64,000 bases of DNA, taken from contig NZ_JBHUPT010000019.1 of assembly GCF_049056525.1 (NCBI RefSeq), positions 62,001-126,000 of the forward strand, written 5' to 3'. Below are positions 7,901-17,453 of this stretch, piece after piece. Origin of the DNA: Leisingera coralii (GTDB lineage Bacteria; Pseudomonadota; Alphaproteobacteria; Rhodobacterales; Rhodobacteraceae). Made by a program: the position numbers and the translations under genes. The notes beneath the pieces were generated by a model. That model was not told the origin of the DNA. It saw only the letters and a program-made list of their open reading frames with translations, and did not search any database. Within the stretch, counting starts at the first letter, position 1; the number at the start of each line of letters is the position of its first letter.

Positions 7901-10737
7901 ATATCCGCCCGCTTTGCGCCCTCGGCAATCGCCTCGCGCAGCTTCTTCTCCAGCGTCCGCTGTTTGGACTCCGAATAGTATTTCAAGCCGAACATGTCCT
8001 TGACATAGAAGGCATCCACCACCTGCTCGCCATATGTCGCAATCACCGCATTGGCAATATAGACATTGGCGGAGGCCAGGGCGCGTGCCAGGTCATACAG
8101 CAGGCCGGGCCGGTCGCGGGTGTCGACCTCGATGATGGTGTAGATCTCCGAGCCCTCGTTGTCGAAGGTGATGTGGGTCGGCACCTTGAAGGCGCGCTCG
8201 CGCTTCTTGATCTTGTCGCGGGATTTCAGCGCCTCGCGGGCGATCACCTCGCCCTTGAGCGTCTTCTCGATCATCTGCTTGAGCCGGTGCAGGCGCATCG
8301 GGTCAAAGGGATGGCCCTCGCTGTCCTGGATCCAGAACGCGTCCGTCACATAGCCGTCTTTGGTGGTGTAGGAGCGTGCATCCACCACATTGGCCCCGAC
8401 CAGTGCCAGCGCGCCGACGATGCGGGCAAAGATGCCGGGGTGATCCTCCATCACGAAGCAGGCGCGGGTGGCGTCGCGGTCCACGTCAGGGTAGAGCCGG
8501 ATCATCACTTCGCCGGGGTCGCCCTTGGCGGTGTAGTCGCGCAGCATCTCGGCAAAATCCACATGCGCGGTGACATGCAGCCCGTGCCAGTAGGGCGGGT
8601 AGTGGCGGGCGGTCTCGGTCTTGAGGTCAGCCTTGGACCAGTCCGGCAGCGCCTTGCGCAGCGCTTTCTTGGCCGAGGCGCCGCGGTGCTCGCGGTTCAG
8701 CGCCTCCATGCCGCCTTCGAGCGCGGCGCGGGTCTGGCCGTAGAGCGCGCGCAGCAGCGCCGCTTTCCAGTTGTTCCAGGTGTCCGGTCCGACGCCGCGG
8801 ATATCGCAGACGGTGAGCAGCAAGAGCAGGTCCAGCCGCTTGACGGTCTGCACCGCCTTGGCGAAATCGCGCACCGTGCGCGGGTCGGCGATGTCGCGTT
8901 TCTGGGCCATGTCCGACATCAAGAGGTGATAGCGCACCAGCCATTCCACGGTTTCGCATTCCGAGGGTTTCAGCCCCAGCCGGGGCGCCACCTTGCGGGC
9001 GATCTGGGCGCCCAGGATTGAATGGTCCTGAGGCCGGCCCTTGCCGATGTCATGCAGAAGCATCGCCACCATCAGCACCTTGCGGTTCAAACCCTTGCGC
9101 AGCACCTCCGAGGAAAGCGGCAGCTCATCCTCCAGCTCGCCGCGCTCCAGTGCGGCGAAATTGGCGATCACCTGGATGGTGTGCTCGTCCACCGTGTAGG
9201 AGTGGTACATGTTGAACTGCATCATCGCCACGATCGGCTCGAACTCGGGCAGGAAGGCGGACAGCACCCCCAGTTCGTTCATCCGCCGCAACGCGCGTTC
9301 CGGGTTGCCGTGCTTGAGCAGCAGGTCGAGGAAGAGTTTCCGCGTCTCCTTGTCGTTACGCATGCTGTCGTCGATCAGGTGCAGGTTGGCAGTCACCAGC
9401 CGCATCGCGTCCGGATGGATCAGCATGCCGGTGCGCAGCGCTTCCTCGAACAGCCGCAGCAGGTTGACCTTGTCCTGCAGAAACGCGTCGGGGTCGACAA
9501 CATCCAGGCGGTTGTGCACCACCCGGTAGCCGGGCTTGATCCGAGGGCGTCGGCGGAAGATCCGCTCCAGCAGCGGTGCGCCCTTCTGGTGGGTGGCTTC
9601 CAGCTTGGTCAGGAAAATCCGGGTGAGGTCGCCGACGCGGGTGGCGTGGCGGAAGTAGTCTTGCATGAACAGCTCGACGCCGCGGCGGCCGGCCCGGTCC
9701 TCGTAGCCCATGCGCGCGGCCACTTCGACCTGCATGTCAAAGGTCAGCTGCTCGGTGGCGCGGCCGGTGGCCAGATGCAGATGCGAGCGCACCGCCCACA
9801 GGAAGGAGGCCGCCTTGGCAAACAGTTCCATTTCCTCGGGGTGGAACAGGCCCAGGGGCACCAGGTCTTCGGCGTCCTTGACCTGGTAGAGGTATTTGGC
9901 GATCCAGAACAGCGACTGCAGGTCGCGCAGGCCCCCCTTGCCCTCTTTCACGTTGGGCTCAACCACATAGCGCTGGCCCTGTTTAAGGTGGCGCGCGTCG
10001 CGCTCGGCCAGCTTGGCTTCGATGAACTGCTCGGCATCCTTCGAGAACAGCTCTGCCCGCAGCCGCTTGTCCAGCTCCTTGGCCAGCGGTGCATGGCCGG
10101 CCAGAAACCGGTGCTCCAGCATCGCGGTGCGGATGGTGTAATCCTCGCCGCCCAGGCGGATGCAATCCTTGATGGTGCGGCTGGCGTGGCCCACCTTCAG
10201 CCGCAGGTCCCACAGGATGTAGAGCATGGATTCGATCACGCTCTCGGCCCAGGCGGTGATCTTGTAGGGGGTCAGGAACAGCAGGTCGACGTCCGAGGCC
10301 GGCGCCATTTCGCCCCGGCCGTAGCCGCCCACCGCCATCACCGCGATGCGCTCGCCGCGGGTCGGATTGGCAAGCGGGTGCAGCAGGCCGCTGGCCACAT
10401 GCAATGCGGTGGTGACCAGCCCGTCGGTGAGGAAGGTATAGGAGCGGGTCAGCTCGCGCGCGGCAAAGGGTTTGGCGGCAAAGGCCTCGGCAATGACCGC
10501 GCGCCCGGCCTTGTTGGCCGCGCGCAGGATCTTCACCGTCTCGCCGCGCAGCTCTGCTGGACGGGTGTCCGCTGCCAAAGCTTCGATCTGTGCACGGACG
10601 GCCGCGGCATCAAAGATCTCCGCGGGCTCGCAAATCAGCGGCCCCAGCGGTTCGGGAAAACCGTTGGCAGTGTGCCGCGCGGAGCCGGCAGAGGCTTCAG
10701 AAACCTGCGCCGGCGAAGCTGCTTGGGGCTGGGTCAA
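7897..10737 (-). CDS. glnD: Bifunctional PII uridylyltransferase / uridylyl-removing enzyme
   Basis: A 946-residue nitrogen sensor that adds or removes UMP on PII proteins according to glutamine. The nucleotidyltransferase motif GGYGRGEMAPASDVDLLF (residues 137-154, metal-binding Asp149 and Asp151) is intact. The HD hydrolase domain has MLLHDIGKGRPQDHS near residue 560. Two ACT domains follow at about 755-830 and 860-940 (RDRPGLLYDLARAL). The start appears to be TTG at 10737, with an in-frame stop two codons upstream and AGAAGG about 9 bases before it. The gene therefore overlaps the end of the upstream lipoprotein gene by 41 bases, which suggests coupling. Confidence 0.95.
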   Translation of the reverse strand: MTQPQAASPAQVSEASAGSARHTANGFPEPLGPLICEPAEIFDAAAVRAQIEALAADTRPAELRGETVKILRAANKAGRAVIAEAFAAKPFAARELTRSYTFLTDGLVTTALHVASGLLHPLANPTRGERIAVMAVGGYGRGEMAPASDVDLLFLTPYKITAWAESVIESMLYILWDLRLKVGHASRTIKDCIRLGGEDYTIRTAMLEHRFLAGHAPLAKELDKRLRAELFSKDAEQFIEAKLAERDARHLKQGQRYVVEPNVKEGKGGLRDLQSLFWIAKYLYQVKDAEDLVPLGLFHPEEMELFAKAASFLWAVRSHLHLATGRATEQLTFDMQVEVAARMGYEDRAGRRGVELFMQDYFRHATRVGDLTRIFLTKLEATHQKGAPLLERIFRRRPRIKPGYRVVHNRLDVVDPDAFLQDKVNLLRLFEEALRTGMLIHPDAMRLVTANLHLIDDSMRNDKETRKLFLDLLLKHGNPERALRRMNELGVLSAFLPEFEPIVAMMQFNMYHSYTVDEHTIQVIANFAALERGELEDELPLSSEVLRKGLNRKVLMVAMLLHDIGKGRPQDHSILGAQIARKVAPRLGLKPSECETVEWLVRYHLLMSDMAQKRDIADPRTVRDFAKAVQTVKRLDLLLLLTVCDIRGVGPDTWNNWKAALLRALYGQTRAALEGGMEALNREHRGASAKKALRKALPDWSKADLKTETARHYPPYWHGLHVTAHVDFAEMLRDYTAKGDPGEVMIRLYPDVDRDATRACFVMEDHPGIFARIVGALALVGANVVDARSYTTKDGYVTDAFWIQDSEGHPFDPMRLHRLKQMIEKTLKGEVIAREALKSRDKIKKRERAFKVPTHITFDNEGSEIYTIIEVDTRDRPGLLYDLARALASANVYIANAVIATYGEQVVDAFYVKDMFGLKYYSESKQRTLEKKLREAIAEGAKRADI

Positions 10738-11863
10738 TGATCACGACCTTCTGTTCTTGGATGGTGGCAACTGCAAGGCCGCGCTCATTGGTGCCGTCCG
10801 GCAGCAGGCGGAAGATGCCGCCGGCCCCCTGGAACCCGGCCCCCTGGGTCAGCGCCGCGCCGGTCAGGGCGTCGGATTTGCCCGCTGCAACCAGCGCGCC
10901 GATGGCGGCAATGCCGTCATAGGCCAGGCTGCCGATCGAATGCGGCGCTGCGCCGTAGCTGGCCTGGTAGCGGGCGCTGAACTGCTGCACCTTGCCCTGG
11001 TCCGGCAAGGCGAACCAGCCGCCTTGCACACCGGGCAGGGTCAGGGTTTGCGGCGGGATGTCCCAGCGGGTCAGACCGATATACTGTGTCACCGCCGGAT
11101 CGACGCCGGCTTCGGGCATCAGCTGCGCCAGCAGCGGCAGCGCGCCTGCGGTGGTCGAGGTCAGGAAGACCGCATCCGCGCCCGCCGCTTCGCTGCGGAT
11201 GGTGGGGATGGCATTGATCACGCCCTGCTGAGACAGCTCATAGCCGACACTGCCCGCGATATTGGCGCCGGTCTGGCTGGCGGCGCGCTGGATGGCCGCC
11301 CGGCCTGCGGTGCCGGCCGCATCATTGCCGCCGACAATCAGGATGCTGCGCTTGCCGTTGCGGGCCGCAAAGCTGGTCAGCCTGCGGGCGGTGTTGTCAA
11401 AGGTCGGCCCCAGGATGAAGACATTGCCGCCGGCGATCGCCGGGTTGTTGGAGAAGGCCAGAACGTTCACGCCGCGCTGGCGGGCGGCGATGCCCGCCGC
11501 ATTGGCGGCCTCGGCATAGACCGGCCCCAGAATCACACGGGCACCGTCATCCAGCGCTTGCTGCGCGGCGTCGGAGGCGACTTCGGGGCTGCCCGCGGTG
11601 TCATAGACCCGCAAGTCGATCTGCGCCCCCTGCAGGTCGCCGATTGCCATCCGGGCCGCATTCTCAAGGCTCTGGGCCAGCACCCGGTCGCCCTGCTGGG
11701 CCGAGCCGCGCGGCACCAGAAGTGCCACCGGCACCGGCTTGGAGGTGTTGATGGTTGGGCCGGTGCCGATGGCAACCGGATCACAGGCCGTCAGGGCAAT
11801 GGCGGAAAGTGCCGCGGCGGCTGTCAATGCCGCCTTGCGGGCCCGTTTGAAAACAGCAAACAT
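10697..11863 (-). CDS. Penicillin-binding protein activator, LppC/LpoA-like lipoprotein
   Basis: A 388-residue periplasmic binding-protein-like lipoprotein. The signal peptide ends in a lipobox (SAIALTAC, lipidated Cys about residue 27). The mature part has the two-lobed fold seen in LpoA C-terminal domains (VPVALLVPRGSAQQGDRVLA, then VILGPVYAEAANAAG). In gammaproteobacteria LpoA activates PBP1A from the outer membrane. Alphaproteobacterial homologues lack the N-terminal TPR domain, as here, so the same role is inferred. It is divergent from rsmI-yraN, the same arrangement as yraM-yraL-yraN in Escherichia coli. Its 3' end overlaps glnD by 41 bases. Confidence 0.87.
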   Translation of the reverse strand: MFAVFKRARKAALTAAAALSAIALTACDPVAIGTGPTINTSKPVPVALLVPRGSAQQGDRVLAQSLENAARMAIGDLQGAQIDLRVYDTAGSPEVASDAAQQALDDGARVILGPVYAEAANAAGIAARQRGVNVLAFSNNPAIAGGNVFILGPTFDNTARRLTSFAARNGKRSILIVGGNDAAGTAGRAAIQRAASQTGANIAGSVGYELSQQGVINAIPTIRSEAAGADAVFLTSTTAGALPLLAQLMPEAGVDPAVTQYIGLTRWDIPPQTLTLPGVQGGWFALPDQGKVQQFSARYQASYGAAPHSIGSLAYDGIAAIGALVAAGKSDALTGAALTQGAGFQGAGGIFRLLPDGTNERGLAVATIQEQKVVIIDPAPSSFAGAGF

Positions 11864-11950
11864 AATGGCTTGAAACTCCGTTCTCCCGGCGTGGTTGCGC
11901 CGCGTGGGTTTAAAGACGGATCATAAACGACCAAAAAGGCGGGTCCAGCG

Positions 11951-12808
11951 TTGAATCACCAGAATGTCATATTGTCCCCCGGGCTTTACTTTGTTGCCAC
12001 GCCGATCGGCACCGCCCGTGACATTACCCTGCGTGCGTTGGATGTGCTGGCCTCGGCGGATGTGCTTGCGGCCGAGGATACACGCTCGCTGCGCAAGCTG
12101 TTGGAAATACATGGCGTGCCGCTGGGCGGGCGGCGGATCATCGCCTACCACGACCACAGCGGCACCGGTGCGCGGTCGAAACTGCTGGAGGCGCTGGCGG
12201 AAGGAAAGTCGGTTGCCTATGCCTCCGAGGCAGGGATGCCGCTGATTGCCGACCCGGGCTTTGACCTCAGCCGCGCGGCTGCGGAGGCCGGGCACACGGT
12301 TACTTGCGCGCCCGGCGCCTCGGCGGCGGCAACGGCGCTGACACTGGCGGGGCTGCCGACGGATGCGTTCTTTTTCGCCGGTTTCCTGCCCAATGCGTCC
12401 AGCGCCCGCCGCAAGCGGCTGGAGGAACTGCGGGAGATCCCCGGCACGCTGATTTTCTATGAATCGCCCAAGCGCGTTGCAGCCTCGGTTGCCGACATGG
12501 CCGCAGTTCTGGGCAACCGCCCGGCGGCGCTGTGCCGCGAGCTCACCAAGAAGTTCGAGGAAGTGCGCCGTGCGCCGCTGGCGGATCTGGCCGCGGGTCT
12601 GGAAGACAACCCGGTCAAGGGCGAGATCGTGCTGCTGGTCGACCGTGCTCAGGAAGCGGAAGTGAGCGAAGGGGATCTGGAAAGCGACCTGCAGGCGGCC
12701 TTGCAGGGCAATTCTGTCAAGGATGCCGCCGGGATCGTTGCCGAGATGCACGGGCTGCCCCGGCGCAAGGTGTATCAGCTGGCGCTGCAGCTGGCGAAGG
12801 GCGGCTAG
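11951..12808 (+). CDS. rsmI: 16S rRNA (cytidine(1402)-2'-O)-methyltransferase
   Basis: A 285-residue SAM-dependent tetrapyrrole-methylase-fold enzyme that 2'-O-methylates C1402 in the ribosomal P site. Diagnostic motifs are LYFVATPIGTARDITLRAL at the N-terminus, AAEDTRSLRKLL, a GMPLIADPGF loop, and FYESPKRVAASV. The start is TTG at 11951; the preceding ribosome binding site is weak, and another in-frame TTG occurs at codon 8. The yraN gene begins 3 bases after the stop, so the two are an operon. High confidence in identity, less in the exact start. Confidence 0.95.
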   Translation: MNHQNVILSPGLYFVATPIGTARDITLRALDVLASADVLAAEDTRSLRKLLEIHGVPLGGRRIIAYHDHSGTGARSKLLEALAEGKSVAYASEAGMPLIADPGFDLSRAAAEAGHTVTCAPGASAAATALTLAGLPTDAFFFAGFLPNASSARRKRLEELREIPGTLIFYESPKRVAASVADMAAVLGNRPAALCRELTKKFEEVRRAPLADLAAGLEDNPVKGEIVLLVDRAQEAEVSEGDLESDLQAALQGNSVKDAAGIVAEMHGLPRRKVYQLALQLAKGG

Positions 12809-12811
12809 GCC

Positions 12812-13186
12812 GTGTCCCGCGCGCGCCAGCACCGCGGCAGCCGCGCCCATCTGGCAGGCGAGGCGGCGGAGGAGATCGTGGCGCGCCACTACGAGAACCG
12901 CGGCTATACCGTGGCGGAGCGCCGCTGGCGCGGGCAGGGCGGCGAGATCGACCTGATCCTGCAGGGGGCAGACGGGCTGGTGTTTGTCGAAGTGAAGCAC
13001 AGCGCCACCAGCGCAGCAGCAGCCTTGCGCATCACCCCACGGCAGGCGGAGCGCATCTATGCCAGCGCCGGCCAGTATCTTGAGAACGAACCGCAGGGCC
13101 AGCTGACGCCGGTGCGCTTTGACGCGGCGCTGGTCGACGGAACCGGCGCCGTGGAAATCATCGAAAACGCTTTCGGGATGGACTGA
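12812..13186 (+). CDS. YraN/UPF0102 family protein (PD-(D/E)XK-like)
   Basis: A 124-residue protein with a GTG start 3 bases after rsmI. The conserved core is GEIDLILQGADGLVFVEVKH, which matches the restriction-endonuclease-like E-x-D...E-x-K site of UPF0102. No biochemical role is firmly established for the family; links to recombination or Holliday junction processing have been suggested. The rsmI-yraN order is widely conserved. The GTG and close spacing suggest coupled translation. Confidence 0.9.
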   Translation: MSRARQHRGSRAHLAGEAAEEIVARHYENRGYTVAERRWRGQGGEIDLILQGADGLVFVEVKHSATSAAAALRITPRQAERIYASAGQYLENEPQGQLTPVRFDAALVDGTGAVEIIENAFGMD

Positions 13187-13257
13187 ACCGCGCCTGACCC
13201 ATTGAACCCCGGGGCAGGGTGGGCCATGTATTTGGCCAGTTTACAAGGGATACTGCC

Positions 13258-14193
13258 ATGAAGATCGCCTTTCAGATGGACCCTGTCATGGGCGTGGACA
13301 TCAATGCGGACAGCAGCTTCCGCCTGGCCGAAGAGGCGCAGGCACGCGGGCATGAGCTGTTTTTCTACACCCCGGACCACTTGGCCTATCAGGAGGGCCG
13401 CGTCACCGCCCGCGGTCAGGACATGACGGTGCAGCGCATTGCGGGCGAGCCGGCGGTTCTGGGACCCGTGCGCGAGGTGGACCTGGGCACTTTTGACGTG
13501 GTCTGGCTGCGCCAGGACCCGCCGTTTGACATGCATTACATCACCTCGACCCATCTGCTGGACCGGCTGAAGGGGCAAACGCTGGTGGTGAACGATCCCT
13601 TCTGGGTGCGTAACTACCCGGAAAAGCTTCTGGTGCTGGACTTTCCGGAACTGACCCCGCCGACGGCAATTGCCCGCGATCTGGTGACCATCAAGGCATT
13701 CAAGGAAAAGCACGGAGACATCATCCTCAAGCCGCTTTACGGCAACGGCGGGGCCGGGGTGTTCCGGCTCGATTACGGCGACCGCAACCTGACTGCCCTG
13801 CACGAGCTGTTCACCGGCTTCAGCCGCGAGCCGCTGATCGTGCAGAAGTTCCTGCCCGACGTCAGCAAGGGCGACAAACGGATCATTCTTGTCGATGGCG
13901 AGGCTGTGGGCGCAATCAACCGGGTGCCCGCCGCCGGCGAGACCCGGTCGAACATGCATGCGGGCGGGCGGCCTGAGAAGATCGGTCTGACGGAGCGGGA
14001 CGAGGAAATCTGCGCCGCCATCGGGCCGCTGTTGCGCGAGAAGGGCCAGATTTTTGTCGGCATCGACGTGATCGGCGACTACCTGACCGAGATCAACGTG
14101 ACCTCGCCCACCGGCATTCAGGAGCTGGAGCGGTTTGACGGGGTGAACATCGCAGAGAAGGTCTGGCAGGCGATCGAAGCCAAGATCCGCTGA
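13258..14193 (+). CDS. gshB: Glutathione synthetase
   Basis: A 311-residue ATP-grasp ligase that joins gamma-glutamylcysteine and glycine. ATG at 13258 has AAGGGA just upstream and begins MKIAFQMDPVMGVDI, the family N-terminus; an in-frame upstream ATG at 13219 has no such support. ATP-grasp motifs include DIILKPLYGNGGAGVFRL, FLPDVSKGDKRIILVDGEAV and the metal-binding EINVTSPTGIQELE near the C-terminus. Placement after rsmI-yraN is common in Rhodobacteraceae. The stop overlaps the next start (TGATG). High confidence. Confidence 0.96.
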   Translation: MKIAFQMDPVMGVDINADSSFRLAEEAQARGHELFFYTPDHLAYQEGRVTARGQDMTVQRIAGEPAVLGPVREVDLGTFDVVWLRQDPPFDMHYITSTHLLDRLKGQTLVVNDPFWVRNYPEKLLVLDFPELTPPTAIARDLVTIKAFKEKHGDIILKPLYGNGGAGVFRLDYGDRNLTALHELFTGFSREPLIVQKFLPDVSKGDKRIILVDGEAVGAINRVPAAGETRSNMHAGGRPEKIGLTERDEEICAAIGPLLREKGQIFVGIDVIGDYLTEINVTSPTGIQELERFDGVNIAEKVWQAIEAKIR

Positions 14194-15101
14194 TGAGCTG
14201 GCAGCGCCGGGCCATCAATGCGTGGATGCGCTATGGCATGAAACCGGTGCTGCAGGTGACCAGCAGCCCGCAGCTGGCGCGCAGGGTCTTCGAGCTTGCG
14301 GCGCCGCTGTTCTGCCCGGCGCTGCCCTTTACCCGGGTGCTGCGGCGGCCTGCTCCGGTGCCGCTGTACCTGGTGTCTGCCGGTCAGACCCGCAGCAGGC
14401 AGATCATTCTGTTCCTGCATGGCGGAGCCTTTCTGGCCGGCAGCGCCCGTGCCTATCAGGGAATGCTGTCCCGTCTGTCCTATGCTTCCGGGTTGGAAAT
14501 AGCGGTGCCCGACTACCGGCTGCTGCAGGAGGCTCCGTTTCCGGCCGCATACGACGATGCCATGGCGGCCTGGCAGTCTCTGCGCGGCATGGGTTATGCG
14601 GCGGGTGATATCCTGCTGGCGGGCGACAGTGCCGGGGGCGGGCTGGCGCTGGCGCTGCTTGGCGGGCTGCTGGCCGAGGGGGAACGCCCGGCGGGCCTGA
14701 TTGCCTTTTCCCCCTGGTGCGATCTGACGCTGAGCGGCGCAAGTATACAGGCCAACCAGGCGAAGGATGTGCTGATCCCGACGGGGCGGATGAAAGAAGT
14801 TGTGGAGCAGTATCTGGCGGGGGCAGACCCCGCGGATGCCCGGGCGTCTCCCTTATTCGCTGATTATCCCGATCCGCCGCCGGTACTGATCCAGGCAGGC
14901 GATGTTGAAGTGCTGCTGTCGGATTCGCAGCGCATGGCAGAACGGCTGCAGGCGGCGGGCGGGTCAGTGCGCCTGAGTCTGTGGCGCGGTGTGCCGCATG
15001 TCTGGCAATTCATGGCCGGACATCTGCCGGAAGGGCAGGAAGCGCTGGAAGAGGCGGCAGCCTTTGCGGTGTCGGCCCTGGACGGCGGCTCAGCGGGATG
15101 A
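14193..15101 (+). CDS. Alpha/beta hydrolase, hormone-sensitive-lipase-type esterase
   Basis: A 302-residue carboxylesterase. The oxyanion motif HGGAF lies near residue 75, the nucleophile elbow GDSAGGG near residue 148, the catalytic acid probably in QAGDVEVLLSDS, and the histidine in GVPHVWQ near residue 270. This is the bacterial HSL (family IV) layout. Its ATG overlaps the gshB stop by one base (TGATG), so it is co-translated with gshB. Its last 12 bases overlap the end of the convergent comM gene, so no separate terminator fits between them. The natural substrate is unknown. Confidence 0.88.
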   Translation: MSWQRRAINAWMRYGMKPVLQVTSSPQLARRVFELAAPLFCPALPFTRVLRRPAPVPLYLVSAGQTRSRQIILFLHGGAFLAGSARAYQGMLSRLSYASGLEIAVPDYRLLQEAPFPAAYDDAMAAWQSLRGMGYAAGDILLAGDSAGGGLALALLGGLLAEGERPAGLIAFSPWCDLTLSGASIQANQAKDVLIPTGRMKEVVEQYLAGADPADARASPLFADYPDPPPVLIQAGDVEVLLSDSQRMAERLQAAGGSVRLSLWRGVPHVWQFMAGHLPEGQEALEEAAAFAVSALDGGSAG

Positions 15102-16598
15102 GGGCAGCCGGAAGCTGAGTGCCTCGGCGAAGTGCTGTCGCTGCACCCGCTCTTCACAGGCCAGGTCGGCGATGGTGCGGGCCACCCGCAGCACCCGGTG
15201 ATAGCCGCGCGCGCTGAGGCCGAACCGCTCCGCGGCGCGGACCAGCAGGGCGCGGCTTTCGGCATCCGGGGCCGCGATCTCCTCCAGCAGGCGGCCCTCG
15301 GCATCGGCGTTCTGGCGCAGGCCGGGATGGTCCCGGAACCGCGCCGATTGCACCTCACGGGCGATGGCCACCCGTTGCGCCACCTCGGCAGAGCCTTCGG
15401 CGCTGGGCGGCAGCTCCAGATCGGCGACATCCACCGGCGGCACGTCCAAGTGCAGGTCGAAGCGGTCCAGCAGCGGGCCGGAGATCCGGCCCAGGTAATC
15501 CGCGCCGCAGACGGGCGCGCGGGAGCAGGCGCGGTTGGCATCGGCCAGATAGCCGCATTTGCAGGGGTTGGCGGCAGCCACCAGCATGAACCGGCTGGGG
15601 TATTTCACATGGGCATTGGCGCGCGCCACCATCACCTCGCCGGTCTCCAGCGGCTGGCGCAGGGTTTCCAGCACGGAACGGCCGAACTCCGGCAATTCGT
15701 CCAGGAACAGGACGCCGTTATGGGCCAGGCTGATCTCGCCGGGCTGGGCGCGCCGCCCGCCGCCCGCAATCGCCGCCATCGAAGCAGTATGGTGCGGCTC
15801 GCGAAAAGGGCGGGCGCGGCTGATGCCGCCGTCGTCGATCAGCCCGCACAAGGAATGGATCATCGAGGTTTCCAGCGCCTCCGAAGGCGACAATGGCGGC
15901 AGGATCGAGGGCAGCCGCGCCGCCAGCATGGATTTGCCGGAGCCGGGCGGGCCGATCATCAGCATGTGATGGCGCCCGGCAGCAGCGATTTCCAGCGCCC
16001 GCTTAGCCGTTTCCTGGCCCTTCACGTCGCGCAGATCCTTGCCGCCCAGGCCGCTGACGGCCTCCCCGGGCGCGGAAGGTTCAATGCGGCGCTGGCCGGT
16101 GTAATGCTGCACCACCTCCGTCAGCGTGGCGGCGCCGATCACCTGTGCGGCATCGACCCAGGCGGCCTCCGGCCCGGAAGATTTCGGGCAGAGCAGCATC
16201 CGGCCTTCCTCCGCCGCGGTCACGGCGGCAGGCAGGGCCCCGGCCACGGGCATCAGTTGGCCGTCCAGCGACAGCTCACCCAGGGCGATGGTCTCCTCAG
16301 CCTTTTCCGCCGGGATGATGCCGATGGCAGCCAGCAGCGCCAGCGCAATCGGCAGGTCGAAGTGGCTGCCTTCCTTGGGCAGATCGGCGGGGGACAGGTT
16401 GATGGTGATCCGGCGCGAGGGCAAGGCGATGGACATCGCCGCAAATGCCGCCCGCACCCGCTCGCGCGCCTCGGACACCGCCTTGTCCGGCAAACCGACG
16501 ACCGAGAAGGCGGGCAGGCCCGGGGCGACGGCGCATTGCACCTCGACCAGCCGGGCCTCGACCCCTTGAAAGGCAACTGTGTAGGAACGTGCGGTCAT
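15090..16598 (-). CDS. comM: ComM/YifB family Mg-chelatase-like AAA+ ATPase
   Basis: A 502-residue hexameric helicase family member that aids branch migration during natural transformation. An N-terminal Lon-protease-like fold (ITINLSPADLPKEGSHFDLP) precedes the AAA+ core. Walker A is GPPGSGKS (about residue 217), Walker B is GVLFLDELPEF, and a four-Cys insert follows (NPCKCGYLADANRACSRAPVC). ATG at 16598 is preferred over TTG at 16607 because AGGAGGG is well spaced for it. The gene is monocistronic and overlaps the 3' end of the convergent esterase gene. Confidence 0.93.
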   Translation of the reverse strand: MTARSYTVAFQGVEARLVEVQCAVAPGLPAFSVVGLPDKAVSEARERVRAAFAAMSIALPSRRITINLSPADLPKEGSHFDLPIALALLAAIGIIPAEKAEETIALGELSLDGQLMPVAGALPAAVTAAEEGRMLLCPKSSGPEAAWVDAAQVIGAATLTEVVQHYTGQRRIEPSAPGEAVSGLGGKDLRDVKGQETAKRALEIAAAGRHHMLMIGPPGSGKSMLAARLPSILPPLSPSEALETSMIHSLCGLIDDGGISRARPFREPHHTASMAAIAGGGRRAQPGEISLAHNGVLFLDELPEFGRSVLETLRQPLETGEVMVARANAHVKYPSRFMLVAAANPCKCGYLADANRACSRAPVCGADYLGRISGPLLDRFDLHLDVPPVDVADLELPPSAEGSAEVAQRVAIAREVQSARFRDHPGLRQNADAEGRLLEEIAAPDAESRALLVRAAERFGLSARGYHRVLRVARTIADLACEERVQRQHFAEALSFRLPSSR

Positions 16599-16711
16599 CT
16601 CTCCCAACCCTCCTGGTTCAGGGAGAAATGCTTGGCAATCGTGGTTTCCGAGTCGTTAACGCGAAGGGCTGCGGGAGGCGAATTCACGCAGAATTCGCGC
16701 TCCTTCCAGGT

Positions 16712-17395
16712 TCAGTCCAGCGACCAGGGGCGCCGGGGCAGATCTATCGCGTAAGGTTCAGGATCATAGCTGACCTCATGGGCCTGCTCCTGCCAGCGCA
16801 GGACTGCGGGATCGGACAGCAGCAGGCTGCAATAGGTCCGGGTTTCTGCCAAAACCGGCAGGCCGTAGCCGACGATCCGGGCTGCCACCGGGGTGTAGAA
16901 CACATCCGCCAGCGAATATTCCCCGAACAGATAGCCGCCACTGTGGCCGGAGACCTTGCGGGCGTGGGCGAACAGGGTTTCTATCCGGTGCAGATCCGCC
17001 TTCACCGCCTTGGAGACCTCAAACCCGTCGTACACATGGGCCAGCTGCATCGGGCATTCGCCGCGCAGCGCGCCAAAGCCCGCGGCCATTTCCGCGCAGA
17101 GCCAGCGCGCCGTGGCACGCTGCTCCGGGCCGGACGGCCACAAGCCTGCCTCCGGGTGCCGTTCTGCCAAGGTCTCGGCAATGGCAAGGCTTTCGCCGAC
17201 CACCGTGCCCTCGGGTGTGCGCAGGGCGGGCACCAGCCGCGCCGGGGCCAGATGCGCCATGTCATCCGCCATGGTTCCGGAATACAGCCCCACCATATGC
17301 ACAGTGTGGGGCAGGGAAAATTTTTCGAGCATGAGCCAGCCGCGCAAGGACCAGCTGGAGAACATGCGGTCGCCAATATAGAGTTCATAAGCCAT
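16712..17395 (-). CDS. Glutathione S-transferase family protein
   Basis: A 227-residue cytosolic-type GST. The thioredoxin-fold N-terminal domain begins MAYELYIGDRMFSSWSLRGW, where SSWSLR is the Ser-containing active-site loop typical of zeta/theta-like bacterial GSTs. VVGESLAIAETLAERHP supplies the glutathione-binding ES motif. The C-terminal helical domain contains GYLFGEYSLADVFYTPVAARI. No clear Shine-Dalgarno precedes the ATG. Downstream (16678-16698) is an 8-bp inverted repeat GCGAATTC with a 5-base loop and no T tract. The substrate is unknown; maleylacetoacetate isomerase-like activity is only a possibility. Confidence 0.87.
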   Translation of the reverse strand: MAYELYIGDRMFSSWSLRGWLMLEKFSLPHTVHMVGLYSGTMADDMAHLAPARLVPALRTPEGTVVGESLAIAETLAERHPEAGLWPSGPEQRATARWLCAEMAAGFGALRGECPMQLAHVYDGFEVSKAVKADLHRIETLFAHARKVSGHSGGYLFGEYSLADVFYTPVAARIVGYGLPVLAETRTYCSLLLSDPAVLRWQEQAHEVSYDPEPYAIDLPRRPWSLD

Positions 17396-17453
17396 GCCAG
17401 GAGGCTAGCGCTTGGCGGCGTATCGCGAAATGGAATGTTTGTGATGGTATCCG

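Noticed and set aside
9022..10740. 572-codon + strand ORF antisense to glnD
   Set aside because: It mirrors glnD codons and has a composition (His/Gln/Val-rich) typical of antisense frames in G+C-rich DNA. All glnD motifs are on the minus strand.
15132..16754. 540-codon + strand ORF antisense to comM
   Set aside because: The comM frame carries intact Walker motifs; the antisense frame shows no recognisable domain.
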